A program made the translations under genes and the position numbers. Positions 22,619-32,040 of a stretch of 64,000 nt of DNA are shown piece by piece. Below the pieces are notes generated by a model. The model ran no database searches and had not been told where the DNA came from. It was given only the letters and a program-made list of their open reading frames with translations. Source of the stretch: Clostridia bacterium (GTDB lineage Bacteria; Bacillota; Clostridia; Lachnospirales; Anaerotignaceae); NCBI GenBank assembly GCA_910575055.1, contig CAJTDC010000005.1, positions 94,465-158,464 on the forward strand, written 5' to 3'. The number at the start of each line of letters is the position of its first letter. The stretch's first letter is position 1.

Positions 22619-23077
22619 TCAGCTTTTCCCATACAGCAGGGTGACCAGTTTCTGCAAAGCGCGGTTCTTTTTCTTGTATGCGGATGTCCGCTCGATGTGG
22701 AAACGGTCGCAGATGTCGTAAATGGAATCCGTCTGCCGTTCATCCTCGGAATAAAAGGTTTCCAGCACATACCGCTCATCCTCAGAAAGTTCCTCCCATG
22801 CTGGAAGGAACCACGCCATATATTCCACCGCCTGACGGTACCGCTCCTTCAGCACGTCAATCTCCTCGATGCCCTTTATCATCCTGTCCTCCACGGCGTG
22901 GGGATTGCGGGTATGCGGCATCCCGTCCGATTTGGGGCTGCTGATCCCGCCCATTTTTTCATATGCCGCCCTGACCTCGTCATCCGTGTGTTCGATGATG
23001 AATTTCATGCTGCCGTAGTCCTTCAGTGCGTCCACGGCCGCCGACCGCTTGTCAAGGTACTTCCAGATAATGCTCAT
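22619..23077 (-). CDS. Sigma-like / ArpU-type phage transcription regulator
   Basis: 152 residues from ATG 23077 (GGAGG upstream). The C-terminal half has an L-S-E-D-E-R-Y-V-L-E-T-F-Y segment and a helix-turn-helix with I-C-D-R-F-H-I-E-R-T-S-A-Y-K-K-K-N-R-A-L. This resembles sigma region 4 and the ArpU/DUF1492 late-gene regulators of Gram-positive phages. It stands immediately upstream of the packaging genes, suiting a switch to late transcription. Confidence 0.75.
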   Translation of the reverse strand: MSIIWKYLDKRSAAVDALKDYGSMKFIIEHTDDEVRAAYEKMGGISSPKSDGMPHTRNPHAVEDRMIKGIEEIDVLKERYRQAVEYMAWFLPAWEELSEDERYVLETFYSEDERQTDSIYDICDRFHIERTSAYKKKNRALQKLVTLLYGKS

Positions 23078-23185
23078 AAGCCATGCCTCCAATCAAAATA
23101 AATTTGCTTCCCCCGGATTTTCAAAGATTGTCATTGATTTTCGTTGATTGGCTCAGATTTGCTTTTTGACTGGAGGCGGCTCCGC

Positions 23186-24550
23186 CTATATTTCTAAATC
23201 AGCTTTCACCGCATCGATCAGTGCGGCCTGCGTGGTGTCCTTCTCGGATAATGCCTTCATGATCCGCTCGTCTATAGTGCCTTTTGTGATGATGTGCTGC
23301 ACCACCACGGTTTCCGATTCCTGCCCCTGCCGCCACAGCCTCGCCACTGTCTGCTGGTATAACTCAAGGCTCCATGTCAGACCGAACCAAACCAGCGTGT
23401 TCCCTCCGCTCTGGAGGTTGAGGCCATGCCCCGCACTTGCCGGATGGATCAGCGCCACCGGGATTTCCCCGGCGTTCCATTTCCGGATGCTGCCGTCTGT
23501 GTCCAGCCTCGCATACGGGATTTTCAGCTTTTGGAGCCGCCCCGTGATACGCTCCAGGTCGTGCCGGAACCAGTAGGCCACAAGCACCGGCTTGCCGTTC
23601 GCCGCTTCGATGATGTCCTCCAGTGCGTCCAGCTTCCGCTCATGGACGGCGACCGTTTCCCCGGCATCCGTATACACCGCCCCATTCGCCATCTGAGACA
23701 GCTTCCCGGAAAGGGAGGCGGCGTTGGCGGCTGTGACCTCGCCATCGGGAAGCTGTAAGACCAGTTCCTCCTTCAGTTCCGCATACCGCGAATTTTCCCG
23801 TTCCGAGAGATACACCGAGTATCTGGAATTTATCAGCTCCGGCATCCGCAGGTAATCGGTGGACTTCATGGAAATGGTGATGTCGGAGATTTTCCCGTAT
23901 ATCTGTTTCTCCGCACCCGGCAACGGCTTGTAGGAAAATACCACCTGCCCGTTCTGCTTATCCGGCCGGAAGTAGGAAGTGCGGTACTGCCCGATGAACC
24001 GCCCAAGCCGCTCCCCCATGTCCAGCAGCCGGAACTCCGCCCACAAATCCATCAATCCGTTGCTGCTCGGCGTCCCGGTCAGCCCCACGATGCGCTTCAC
24101 CTTCGGCCGGACTTTCATCAGTGCCTTGAACCGCTTCGTCTGGTGGTTCTTGAAGGAGGACAGTTCATCAATCACCACCATGTCAAAATCAAAGGGGATG
24201 CCGCTCTCCGTAATCAGCCACTGTACATTCTCACGGTTGATGAGATAGATGTCTGCCGGTTTCCTTAACGCCGACAGCCGTTCCGTTTCCGTCCCTACAG
24301 CCACGGAATATTGCAGGCTGTCCAGATGATCCCATTTTTCAATCTCCGCTCCCCATGTGTTCCTCGCTACACGCAGTGGGGCGATGACCAGGATGCGGCG
24401 GACCTCGAAGCTGTCAAACAGGAGATTATTTAAGGCTGTCAGCGTGATGCTCGTTTTGCCAAGTCCCATGTCCAAAAGGACTGCCGCCACAGGGTGTGTT
24501 TCGATATACTCCGTGGCATATCTCTGGTATTCATGTGGACTGTATCTCAT
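23186..24550 (-). CDS. SNF2-family DEAD/DEAH helicase
   Basis: 454 residues from ATG 24550. SNF2 motifs: Q-region Y-S-P-H-E-Y-Q-R, motif I M-G-L-G-K-T (28-33), motif II D-E-L-S (128-131), motif III G-L-T-G-T-P, motif V G-L-N-L-Q-S-G-G, motif VI Q-Q-T-V-A-R-L-W-R-Q-G-Q. Complete, with no extra domains. It overlaps the VRR-NUC gene by 20 bases; the two are usually found together in phage replication modules and likely act in strand separation or repair. Confidence 0.93.
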   Translation of the reverse strand: MRYSPHEYQRYATEYIETHPVAAVLLDMGLGKTSITLTALNNLLFDSFEVRRILVIAPLRVARNTWGAEIEKWDHLDSLQYSVAVGTETERLSALRKPADIYLINRENVQWLITESGIPFDFDMVVIDELSSFKNHQTKRFKALMKVRPKVKRIVGLTGTPSSNGLMDLWAEFRLLDMGERLGRFIGQYRTSYFRPDKQNGQVVFSYKPLPGAEKQIYGKISDITISMKSTDYLRMPELINSRYSVYLSERENSRYAELKEELVLQLPDGEVTAANAASLSGKLSQMANGAVYTDAGETVAVHERKLDALEDIIEAANGKPVLVAYWFRHDLERITGRLQKLKIPYARLDTDGSIRKWNAGEIPVALIHPASAGHGLNLQSGGNTLVWFGLTWSLELYQQTVARLWRQGQESETVVVQHIITKGTIDERIMKALSEKDTTQAALIDAVKADLEI

Positions 24551-24812
24551 CCATAATCCCTCCAATCTGCGATTCGTCATCCAGCACATACACTTTGAAT
24601 CCAAGCCGCCGTAACAGCCTGTGCCGGGAAAGCTGCAGGGGTCGTGGCTTTTCCCCCGGAGCTTTTACCTCCACGAATGCCATTTTCCCATCCGGGAGAA
24701 GTGCCAGTCTGTCAGGCACCCCATCAAAACCGGGCGATGTGAACTTTAGTGCCAAGCCCCCGGCGGCCTTTACCGCCGCCCTAAATTTCTGCTCTATGGT
24801 CTTTTCTCTCAT
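24531..24812 (-). CDS. VRR-NUC domain nuclease
   Basis: 93 residues, whole protein is one PD-(D/E)XK-type VRR-NUC domain. Key residues lie in F-D-G-V-P-D-R-L-A-L-L-P-D-G and the catalytic F-V-E-V-K-A, then Q-L-S-R-H-R-L-L-R-R-L-G-F. These cut branched DNA. Lies between primase and SNF2 helicase genes in the replication operon. Confidence 0.92.
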   Translation of the reverse strand: MREKTIEQKFRAAVKAAGGLALKFTSPGFDGVPDRLALLPDGKMAFVEVKAPGEKPRPLQLSRHRLLRRLGFKVYVLDDESQIGGIMDEIQST

Positions 24813-24857
24813 GCAAATGCCTCCAATCCCTTATTTTTCAATCATTCCAGCCTTTAG

Positions 24858-24964
24858 GGTGCAGGTCGTTGACGGTCGTTACATAAAGTCCTCTATAAGT
24901 GTTTTTTTTACTGAAAAAACTGCCCTAAAGGGGGTTTATACTGCGACCGTCAACGACCTGCACC
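24858..24964. repeat. Perfect 21-bp inverted repeat between primase and VRR-NUC genes
   Basis: Arms 24858-24878 (begins GGTGCAGGTCG, ends TTGACGGTCG) and 24944-24964 are exact reverse complements around a 65-base AT-rich centre. On the minus strand the centre contains CCCTTTAGGG-CAG-TTTTTT, a weak terminator-like hairpin. The place, inside the replication operon next to the primase, suits an origin or an operon control element. Confidence 0.85.
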
Positions 24965-24985
24965 TTTCCCATAAACACAGGGGTT

Positions 24986-27223
24986 TCAGCTTTCAAAGTC
25001 TTCCTTGATCTGCAGCCCGATAATATACATACCCGCCTTTTTCTTCTGCTTCTTAAATCCTGCTGTTTCCAGTGCATTATAAAAATCAGCCGTGCTTCGG
25101 GTATACTCACCCGTCCTCATACAATAGCTGCGGTATTCCTGGTAGACCTCCCCGGACTTCGCCATATATCCCGATTCCACCTCGCAGCATTCGCCCAGAA
25201 AATGCCCAAGCCAGTCGTTATCTTCACGGTATAATTTGATAGCCTCTTCCACGCAGGCAGGGCAGGGGATATGGAAATTCCGGCTGATTGCCTTCTTTGC
25301 ACCCTCAATAATCCACGCCATGACAGAAGGTGCTGCCTCCGATACGAGGAAATCGGCATAATTCTTCACATCCCCCGCCCCTTCAATCCTGGCATGAAAG
25401 GGGATCACAATTAAGCGCCTCCATGTCCCAGGGTCATTTGCGCCCACCCTCGGCAGGTGGTTGGTGTACAGCACGAGGGTATGACTCGGCGTGAAAGAGA
25501 ATGGGTCTTTATATTTTTTCTCCGCAAAAATCTCATCCGTGGAACACATCTGCTTCACCACGGAGGTGTTCAGCCGCATCCCCTCCTCCAGCTCGGCGGC
25601 TATGATGAGCCGCTTCCCCTTCGCCTCGGCAAGCTCCGGCTTCACGTTCCGCTTGCAGCCGACCGTGAGGGTATCGGCAGACATATTGCCGCTGTAGGTG
25701 CCAAGCACACGGGCTATTGTGTTCCAGAAGGTGGATTTGCCGTTCCTTCCCTCCCCGTAGGCAATGACCAGCGATTCCATGTAGACGCGCCCCACCGCCG
25801 CCATCCCCACGATCTGCTGCACATAGTCAATCAGCTCCTGGTCTTTGCAGAAAATGGTGTCCAAAGAATCCAGCCACAGCTTCTCACCCTTGTCGCCGGG
25901 AGCCGCCGCTGTTATTTTCGTGATATAGTCCTCCGGGCTGTGGTCTCGCTTCCCCGCCAGCCCATCCGGAAGGTAATAGGTGCCGTCCGGCGTGTTTAGC
26001 AGGAATCCGTCTTTATCCAGGTCGGACACACTGATCTCCAGCATAGGCTTCGCCGCCTGCAGGGCAGAAACCACATACTTCATATCCCGTCGCTTCATCA
26101 CAAACGCCTTATAGCCTAAAGCGGACAGATAGGCAAGGTAGGCATCCATCTGCCCGCTACTGATTTTCTTTTCCAGCGACTTGCCGCCAGAGGCGATGGC
26201 ATCCTCCGATATACCGGTATCCATGAGCGCCTGTTTCGCCCGCATGATTTCATCCTTGGAGTCCGCAAGCTGTAGGTCTAAAAATTCCTCCGCCGCACCC
26301 ACCGCCTGCTGCTTGGACTCCACCCAATACTGCCCGCAGAAACGCAGGTAGTCCGTGGCCGCCGTGTACCGAAGTTCCACGCCGTATTCCCTAGTCAGCA
26401 CCTTCGCCTGCCCAATGTCAGAGTAATCCCCTGGCTTCAGCGATTCCCTTCCGAACTCGTCATTGTACGCATCCGGGGCGACATACCCTTCCTGCCCCTG
26501 CACCTTCTCCGCAAAACGGCAGGCGCTCTGCCAGATCATAGCAAGCTCCGCTTCTTCCAGGGGCGGATTGCACTTTGCCGCCTCTTCCATGAAAATCTCA
26601 TGCGCCCGCTCCGTTGCGCCGTACCGTTTCACCACGCGCCCCGCGAAATGGGACATGGTGGCGTTCCTCTGCCCCTGGGGGATCTCCCTGCCGCCCTGGA
26701 GCTTCACGATGCAGTCAATGGTGATCTCGCCCTCATGCCAGAGGATGGCGTCTGCCGGATGCCCGAAAATGAACCGGGCGGAATCCAGCGCCTTGGCATC
26801 AAAGAATGGGAACTTCTGCTGTATGCCTTTCTTCAGACTGGCACACGCCTCCCCGTCATGGATAGGATCATGAGGGAAGTACACATGGAACCTCGGCCTT
26901 GCGGACTTCCCCTCCTTCGGCTTCATGTTGTTCCGGCTCGGCACCACAACGAACGCCACGTCCTTCCCGATTTTTTCTTCCAGGTCTTCCGGGTGAATCC
27001 AGTCCGCCGGATTGTCGGAATGGGAATTGTCGCAGTCCATCACGTCCACATCGCAGGAGAGGAAATTGTCCCCACTCCTGCGGCAGTTCTTAAATTCCGC
27101 GCACACATGGTCGAACGCCACCACCTCCATGCAGTCGTCCTCATTGTCAATGATGCGCCTGTTGGGGTATAGGCTGTTCTTTGCGTTCCCCCTGCAGTTC
27201 GCCGTATAAAATGTCATTTTCAT
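24986..27223 (-). CDS. Primase-polymerase / SF3 (D5-type) helicase
   Basis: 745 residues, multidomain. An archaeo-eukaryotic primase-like N-terminus has a D-x-D motif C-D-V-D at 57-60, the second-motif His in R-F-H-V-Y-F (H113), and an Asp in A-L-D-S-A-R (147). A D5-type linker follows. The superfamily 3 helicase has Walker A Y-G-E-G-R-N-G-K-S-T (489-498), Walker B-type I-I-A-A-E-L-E-E, and sensor/Arg-finger Y-T-N-H-L-P-R-V ... W-R-R-L. It starts replication forks in phages lacking a separate DnaG/DnaB pair. Confidence 0.93.
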   Translation of the reverse strand: MKMTFYTANCRGNAKNSLYPNRRIIDNEDDCMEVVAFDHVCAEFKNCRRSGDNFLSCDVDVMDCDNSHSDNPADWIHPEDLEEKIGKDVAFVVVPSRNNMKPKEGKSARPRFHVYFPHDPIHDGEACASLKKGIQQKFPFFDAKALDSARFIFGHPADAILWHEGEITIDCIVKLQGGREIPQGQRNATMSHFAGRVVKRYGATERAHEIFMEEAAKCNPPLEEAELAMIWQSACRFAEKVQGQEGYVAPDAYNDEFGRESLKPGDYSDIGQAKVLTREYGVELRYTAATDYLRFCGQYWVESKQQAVGAAEEFLDLQLADSKDEIMRAKQALMDTGISEDAIASGGKSLEKKISSGQMDAYLAYLSALGYKAFVMKRRDMKYVVSALQAAKPMLEISVSDLDKDGFLLNTPDGTYYLPDGLAGKRDHSPEDYITKITAAAPGDKGEKLWLDSLDTIFCKDQELIDYVQQIVGMAAVGRVYMESLVIAYGEGRNGKSTFWNTIARVLGTYSGNMSADTLTVGCKRNVKPELAEAKGKRLIIAAELEEGMRLNTSVVKQMCSTDEIFAEKKYKDPFSFTPSHTLVLYTNHLPRVGANDPGTWRRLIVIPFHARIEGAGDVKNYADFLVSEAAPSVMAWIIEGAKKAISRNFHIPCPACVEEAIKLYREDNDWLGHFLGECCEVESGYMAKSGEVYQEYRSYCMRTGEYTRSTADFYNALETAGFKKQKKKAGMYIIGLQIKEDFES

Positions 27224-27651
27224 GCCTTGTTTACCTCCTCACATTGCTCCGTGAAATAGCGTATCGGCATATCCCGCTTTTCCGCTTTCTCGATCTCTGC
27301 CGCCATCCCCGTGGATATGGTGTTTCCGAACACCCATAGCTGCTCGCATTTCCCAAGCAGCACCATCCCCATGAACATCCCGATTGCCCGCTCCGCAGGC
27401 TTCCCATCATCCAGAAACTGCGGAAACAGCAGGTGCGGAGCGAGCGGGATAGCGCCGTTTCGCACCGCAAATTTGCAGTAATGCCTTGCTTTCTCCATGT
27501 TGCCGTCTATATCCCCGGCAAGCGGGGAACATATATACACAAGTGGCAGGTATGTCCGCTTTGCCGCCAGCTCTTCTTTTCTGATTTCCGATAATGCCTC
27601 ATATGTGGTAGGGTCATGGTATCCCTCACTGTTAAACCTGCTGATTCCCAA
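27220..27651 (-). CDS. DUF4406 / deoxyribosyltransferase-like protein
   Basis: 143 residues with probable TTG start at 27651 (AGGAGG eight bases upstream; a GTG three codons earlier overlaps the ribosome site). Y-I-C-S-P-L-A-G-D (near 40), then N-G-A-I-P-L-A-P-H-L-L-F-P-Q-F and L-G-K-C-E-Q-L-W-V-F-G, are the DUF4406 nucleotide-binding features shared with nucleoside 2-deoxyribosyltransferases. May act on phage nucleotide pools. It abuts the primase start with a four-base overlap. Confidence 0.82.
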   Translation of the reverse strand: MGISRFNSEGYHDPTTYEALSEIRKEELAAKRTYLPLVYICSPLAGDIDGNMEKARHYCKFAVRNGAIPLAPHLLFPQFLDDGKPAERAIGMFMGMVLLGKCEQLWVFGNTISTGMAAEIEKAEKRDMPIRYFTEQCEEVNKA

Positions 27652-27663
27652 AGCCAGCACCTC

Positions 27664-29592
27664 CTAATCTTTCTTGTAGAACTCACATTCATAGCCGTCT
27701 GCCCGGAGCAGCAGCCCTTTCGCCCAAGGCGGCGTCCTGCCCATCTGTTCACACACCTCCTCCAGGGACATCCTCCGGTCGGCTTCGATAATAATCTCAT
27801 CATGCACATGGGCCACGATGGAACAGCACCGCAGCGTCTGCATGGCATAGCATAAAATATCGCGCGCAATCGCTTGGACGATGTTCTCCACGAACTTGGG
27901 GCCGTAGCTTTCCAGGCGCTCCCATTTCTTCGTGCCGCCCACGCCCATATAGGTCACGGACTCGCCGCCGAACATGTTCTCCCCGATTTGCGGCTTTACA
28001 TAGGCAAGCTGCCGCTTTGACGGGAGCGTGATGAATAGCATACCGCTCTGGAAGTTGAAGCGGATGCCGTGTGTCTCTATGGGCAGCCTCTTTTTCACGC
28101 ACTCTTTCACGGCGCGGTCAACATCCCACCAGAGCATAGTGATATTGGGGTTGGAATCCCTCCATGCCGATACAAGCGGCTGCAGTTCCTCCTCGGAAAG
28201 CCCCATCTCCAGCGCACCCATAGATTTCAACGCGCCTACCGAACCGCCGTATCCCAAGGCCAGCTCCGCTATCTTGCCCTTCTGCCGGAGATGCCCATTC
28301 TCTCCGTTCTTCACGACAGGCACACGGAACATCTGGCTTGCCGAAGCGCAGTAAATATCGCCACCTTCCTCAAACACCTTCATACGCCACCGCTCCCCGG
28401 CAAGCCAGGCGATTACCCTCGCCTCAATAGCGGAAAAGTCCGCCACGATGAATTTCCTGCCATCCTGCGGCACAAAGGCTGTGCGGATCAGTTCCGACAG
28501 CACCTCTGGCACGGAATCGTAGAGCGTGGACAGCGCATCAAAATCCCCGCACTTTACAAGCTCACGCGCCTCCGCCAAATCTGGAATATGATTCTGGGGC
28601 AAGTTTTGTAATTGCACAAGACGACCGCTGAACCGCCCGGTCCTATTGGCACCATAAAATTGAAACATACCGTGGACGCGGCCGTCTGCGCAGACTGCAT
28701 TTTTCATAGCTGTGTATTTCTTCACAGAGGACTTGGCGAGCTGCTGCCGAAGCTCCAGCACCTTCGCCAAAGGCTCCGGCGCGGTTTTTAGGAGCGCCGT
28801 CACCGCCTTTTTATCCAAAGAATCCGTCTCCATGCCGTTTTCCGCAAGCCAATGCTTCATCTGCTGTACGGAATTGGGGTTGTCAAGCTCGGTCAGTTCC
28901 TTCATGGCGTCCGACAGTCTCTCATGGGAAAAGGCATCCATCCGGATCGCCTGTTCCACCATTTCCATGTCCACGCCAATGCCCCGGTCATTGATCTCCT
29001 GATCCTGGTGGTACTGCTCCCACACCTCATCTGATACAGGGAACTTATAGAGCCTCTGCTGTATCTGTATCTCCGCCTCCACATCACGGAGATTATAGGC
29101 TTTGAACCGTCTCCATTTCTCCATGTCGTGTTCCGGCAGATTCCGCATCCTGCCGCCGTTTATTTTAGTGGGCTTGCACGGGACGCAGAAATATCGTATC
29201 AGGTCTTTGCCTTCCGTCAGCTTCTGTTTTTCCAGCCCCAGCACTGTACCCGCATTCTCCAGCGAAAGCGGAAGCCCCAGCGTGGCAGACCATACCATCG
29301 TACAGTGCCATCCCTCCGGCTCCAGCCATTCCCCAAGATAATGCGACAGGCACACCCGCTCGAACATGGCGTTGAATGCCCATTTCGTGACTGACTCATC
29401 AGAGAGCGCCGCCAGAACATCCGCAGGGATGTTCTCCCCACAGGCCAAGTCCACTACCTTCACTTTACCACCGTCCATCGAATAGCCGAACAGCAGGACT
29501 TCAAAAGTAGGGGAGGATGCATATTTATAAACTCCACATTTGGATAAATCCACATCAGAAAATGTCTCAATATCAATCGACAAGGTTTTCAT
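27664..29592 (-). CDS. Family A DNA polymerase
   Basis: 642 residues. A DnaQ-like 3'-5' exonuclease occupies the N-terminus (I-D-I-E-T at 6-10; Y-N-L-R-D near 170). Polymerase motif A is V-A-D-F-S-A-I-E-A-R (383-392), motif B K-I-A-E-L-A-L-G-Y-G-G and motif C V-H-D-E (596-599). There is no 5'-3' exonuclease domain, as usual for phage T7-like or Lachnospiraceae phage polymerases. Complete; start ATG 29592. Confidence 0.95.
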   Translation of the reverse strand: MKTLSIDIETFSDVDLSKCGVYKYASSPTFEVLLFGYSMDGGKVKVVDLACGENIPADVLAALSDESVTKWAFNAMFERVCLSHYLGEWLEPEGWHCTMVWSATLGLPLSLENAGTVLGLEKQKLTEGKDLIRYFCVPCKPTKINGGRMRNLPEHDMEKWRRFKAYNLRDVEAEIQIQQRLYKFPVSDEVWEQYHQDQEINDRGIGVDMEMVEQAIRMDAFSHERLSDAMKELTELDNPNSVQQMKHWLAENGMETDSLDKKAVTALLKTAPEPLAKVLELRQQLAKSSVKKYTAMKNAVCADGRVHGMFQFYGANRTGRFSGRLVQLQNLPQNHIPDLAEARELVKCGDFDALSTLYDSVPEVLSELIRTAFVPQDGRKFIVADFSAIEARVIAWLAGERWRMKVFEEGGDIYCASASQMFRVPVVKNGENGHLRQKGKIAELALGYGGSVGALKSMGALEMGLSEEELQPLVSAWRDSNPNITMLWWDVDRAVKECVKKRLPIETHGIRFNFQSGMLFITLPSKRQLAYVKPQIGENMFGGESVTYMGVGGTKKWERLESYGPKFVENIVQAIARDILCYAMQTLRCCSIVAHVHDEIIIEADRRMSLEEVCEQMGRTPPWAKGLLLRADGYECEFYKKD

Positions 29593-29686
29593 TCCTTCAC
29601 CATCCTTTCACTGACCTTTGGGCGACAGGGAAACGCACACAATGGAACGTATCCCCACCGCCCTCTGCAGTCACTACTTATTCAGA

Positions 29687-30253
29687 TCAGGACAGGAAAT
29701 CCTCGTCATCCTCATCCGCAAAGTCATCCTCCGCACGGGACTTGCCGCCCAAGGGCTCGCCGTCACGGATTTTCTGCAGGTTGTTCAGCCCACAGGCGAT
29801 GCCTTTGTTGCCGTTGCTGTTGAAAGCATAGAAATTGATGCTTGCCCTTCCATACACGCCGCTGTAGACCTCGGAGCGTTCCAGAATCGGCTGTCTGTCC
29901 GCATCCACGATTCCCGGTGCTGTGGTGCTGTTTGCATTGACGAAATAAGCGTTTGCGTATGCCTCATCGTCCGGGCGCTCCGTGTCACCGTCACGTAACG
30001 GCGTCTTCAGAACAGAGAGGGCAGGGACGCTCCTGCCGTTACCCTTCAGTTTTGCCTCGCCCTCGCGATATGCAGCCTCAATCGCCGCCTTAATCTTTGC
30101 GATTGTCTTTTTGTCCGACTTGGGGATGATGAGCGAAACAGAATACTTCGGCTCACCGCCGTTGATTGCTTTCGGTTCCCATGCGTTGCAATAACTCCAC
30201 CGGGTGTCCGGACCGGTGATTACCTTTGTCGGATTATTTACATTGTTTGCCAT
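29687..30253 (-). CDS. DUF2815, single-strand DNA-binding-like protein
   Basis: 188 residues from ATG 30253. DUF2815 features Y-S-V-S-L-I-I-P-K-S-D and G-V-Y-G-R-A-S-I-N-F-Y-A-F with an acidic C-terminal tail (D-D-F-A-D-E-D-D-E-D-F-L-S). The tail is the hallmark of ssDNA-binding proteins that recruit partners. The family is usually taken as an OB-fold SSB analogue; it is adjacent to the polymerase. Confidence 0.87.
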   Translation of the reverse strand: MANNVNNPTKVITGPDTRWSYCNAWEPKAINGGEPKYSVSLIIPKSDKKTIAKIKAAIEAAYREGEAKLKGNGRSVPALSVLKTPLRDGDTERPDDEAYANAYFVNANSTTAPGIVDADRQPILERSEVYSGVYGRASINFYAFNSNGNKGIACGLNNLQKIRDGEPLGGKSRAEDDFADEDDEDFLS

Positions 30254-30266
30254 ATGATTTGCCTCC

Positions 30267-31394
30267 TTAATTTTCCTTGAAATCTTCTTGTGCGGTGTGC
30301 ATCGGTGGGCGCTTGTCCGACTCCGGCACAAGTGCCGGCTTTCCCTGGGGTTTCTCGGTCAGTCCCGCTTTCTCGATGATGTCCGCAAACCTCTTCTTAC
30401 CGAGCGCCGCCGTCATGGCGGTAATACCCAGCAGCTTCTCCTCGTAGGGATTGAAGCCCGCTTTTTTGACTGCATCCGCTACGGCGGCCTCATCGGTATA
30501 TCTGCGGTTGGAACGGCCTTCCACCACCTTGTACCCGTCGTACTTTATGCCGCTTAGCGCCTGCTGCAATGCAAATTCCTTCACGTCCGCTGCCCAGACA
30601 GACAGTTCATCCGCCCTGGCAAGGATGGCGACGATTTCCGCATCCTCCAGCGTGGCGGGCATGGCAAAATCATATTTCGCCATCTCCAGGTTGTACTCGG
30701 CGCGCTTCCTGCAGGCGGCTTTCGCCTTGCAGAACCGGCACCAGTCGCCGCAGGCAAATTTGCCTTCGCCGTCATAGGCCAGCTTTGCTTTCTCTGCCAG
30801 CTCACCATTCGCCCACGAAAGGAGGTCATCCTTTGCCATGACGCACACGCTGACATTGTCCCTTCGCGGCTGGAAGATTGCCATCTGCACAGTGTCGATG
30901 TCATAGATGCCGTCAAAAAGTTCCAACGCGCCCAGGGCATACAGCATCATCTGCGGATTGTCCACAGCGGAGACTTCCACGCCCTTGCCGTGCTTATAAT
31001 CCACAATGTACAATGTCCCGTCCGCAATGATCACGCAGTCTCCGGTGCCGAAGCCTTCCTGCACAAACCGGGAGAAGTCCAGCCGCTGCTCGATCAGCAC
31101 GACCGGGTCTTTGCATATCTTCTTTGCCTCCGCCACAAGCTCCATCACATAGGCGGCATAGTCGCAGGCGCACTGCTCCATCTCTTCACTGTAGAAAGAC
31201 AGCCCCTCGGTCGGGTTGGCGGATTCCATCCCAAGCATCGATTTTAATTTGTGTTCACACAGGCTGTGTGCGTCTGTGCCTTCCTGGGCATACTCGCTGC
31301 TCTTGTCCTCATAATTCTCGCACAGCCTTGCGGACGGCGGGCAGTTCAGCCATCGGCGGCTGGAAGATGCCGACAATAAAGCGTGTCCAACCAT
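30267..31394 (-). CDS. DUF2800 RecB-like nuclease
   Basis: 375 residues from ATG 31394. DUF2800 proteins have a PD-(D/E)XK nuclease core: here E-G-T-D-A-H-S-L-C-E-H (near 40), G-T-G-D-C-V-I-I-A-D-G-T-L-Y-I-V-D-Y-K-H-G-K-G (near 118) and Q-M-M-L-Y-A-L-G-A. The Cys set C-G-D-W-C-R-F-C-K-A-K-A-A-C (near 214) suggests an iron-sulfur or zinc site as in Cas4/AddB. Probable recombination nuclease of the phage. Confidence 0.88.
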   Translation of the reverse strand: MVGHALLSASSSRRWLNCPPSARLCENYEDKSSEYAQEGTDAHSLCEHKLKSMLGMESANPTEGLSFYSEEMEQCACDYAAYVMELVAEAKKICKDPVVLIEQRLDFSRFVQEGFGTGDCVIIADGTLYIVDYKHGKGVEVSAVDNPQMMLYALGALELFDGIYDIDTVQMAIFQPRRDNVSVCVMAKDDLLSWANGELAEKAKLAYDGEGKFACGDWCRFCKAKAACRKRAEYNLEMAKYDFAMPATLEDAEIVAILARADELSVWAADVKEFALQQALSGIKYDGYKVVEGRSNRRYTDEAAVADAVKKAGFNPYEEKLLGITAMTAALGKKRFADIIEKAGLTEKPQGKPALVPESDKRPPMHTAQEDFKEN

Positions 31395-31756
31395 CACAGC
31401 ACCTCCACTTCTGCAAGGAGTGCCGGATACTCCGCCGGATCAATGCCGGACAGCTTCGGCGCACCGTGCTTCTCAAGCAACTCCTTGACCTTTGCCGTAT
31501 GCCCGGCACGGGATTTCTCCGCCAGCACCGCACGGATTTCCTCCAGCGTTGGCACTTTCACCTCCGGCTCTGCTTTTGTCGTGTCCTTCGCGGCCTTTTT
31601 CTCTGTTTCCTTTTTTGCAGACGTTCTGTCCACAGTTTTCTTCTCTTCCGGCTCGCCGCTGAATAGATCCGCCAGCGAATCTGAAATGCCGATGAGGATT
31701 TCGCCGCAGCGTTTCAATTCAGACAACTGTGCTGCCAGCTCGCTCATTTTTCCCAT
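31394..31756 (-). CDS. Phage protein of the 'rrp5-like' annotation group
   Basis: 120 residues. N-terminal helical part, a Lys/Glu/Thr-rich linker (K-K-E-T-E-K-K-A-A-K-D), and a C-terminal domain V-P-T-L-E-E-I-R-A-V-L-A-E-K-S-R-A-G-H. The latter resembles small proteins next to DUF2800 that databases sometimes call 'rRNA biogenesis protein rrp5' without basis. Stop overlaps the DUF2800 start. Function unknown. Confidence 0.72.
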   Translation of the reverse strand: MGKMSELAAQLSELKRCGEILIGISDSLADLFSGEPEEKKTVDRTSAKKETEKKAAKDTTKAEPEVKVPTLEEIRAVLAEKSRAGHTAKVKELLEKHGAPKLSGIDPAEYPALLAEVEVL

Positions 31757-31958
31757 GCCCTGTACCTCCTTCCTCTATTTCATGGATTTCCACGGATTCC
31801 ACCGACTGCCCAGGGGAGAGGAGGTAGACCTGCGTAAAGCCCCCGAAAAGAAATCTCAAAAGCCTGGACGGAAGTCTACGCTCCGCACCGGCTATGATGT
31901 TCTTGCCCTGTCCGCCTGCACCGGTGATGTTGATGCTGACTCTGTGTTTCAATGCCAT
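31719..31958 (-). CDS. Small conserved early phage protein (79 residues)
   Basis: Not recognised by function. ATG 31958 after GAGGTGA. Sequence M-A-L-K-H-R-V-S-I-N-I-T-G-A-G-G-Q-G-K then R-L-P-S-R-L-L-R-F-L-F-G. It then has strand-rich V-Y-L-L-S-P-G-Q-S-V-E-S-V-E-I and an acidic/Gly end overlapping the next gene. Confidence 0.68.
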   Translation of the reverse strand: MALKHRVSINITGAGGQGKNIIAGAERRLPSRLLRFLFGGFTQVYLLSPGQSVESVEIHEIEEGGTGHGKNERAGSTVV

Positions 31959-32040
31959 TGTTCTCACCTCTTTTCCGGGAGGCGGTATTTTCGCCTTCCA
32001 TATCTACGGAGATTTCAAAGGTGTTTTGATGAGGTGATTT

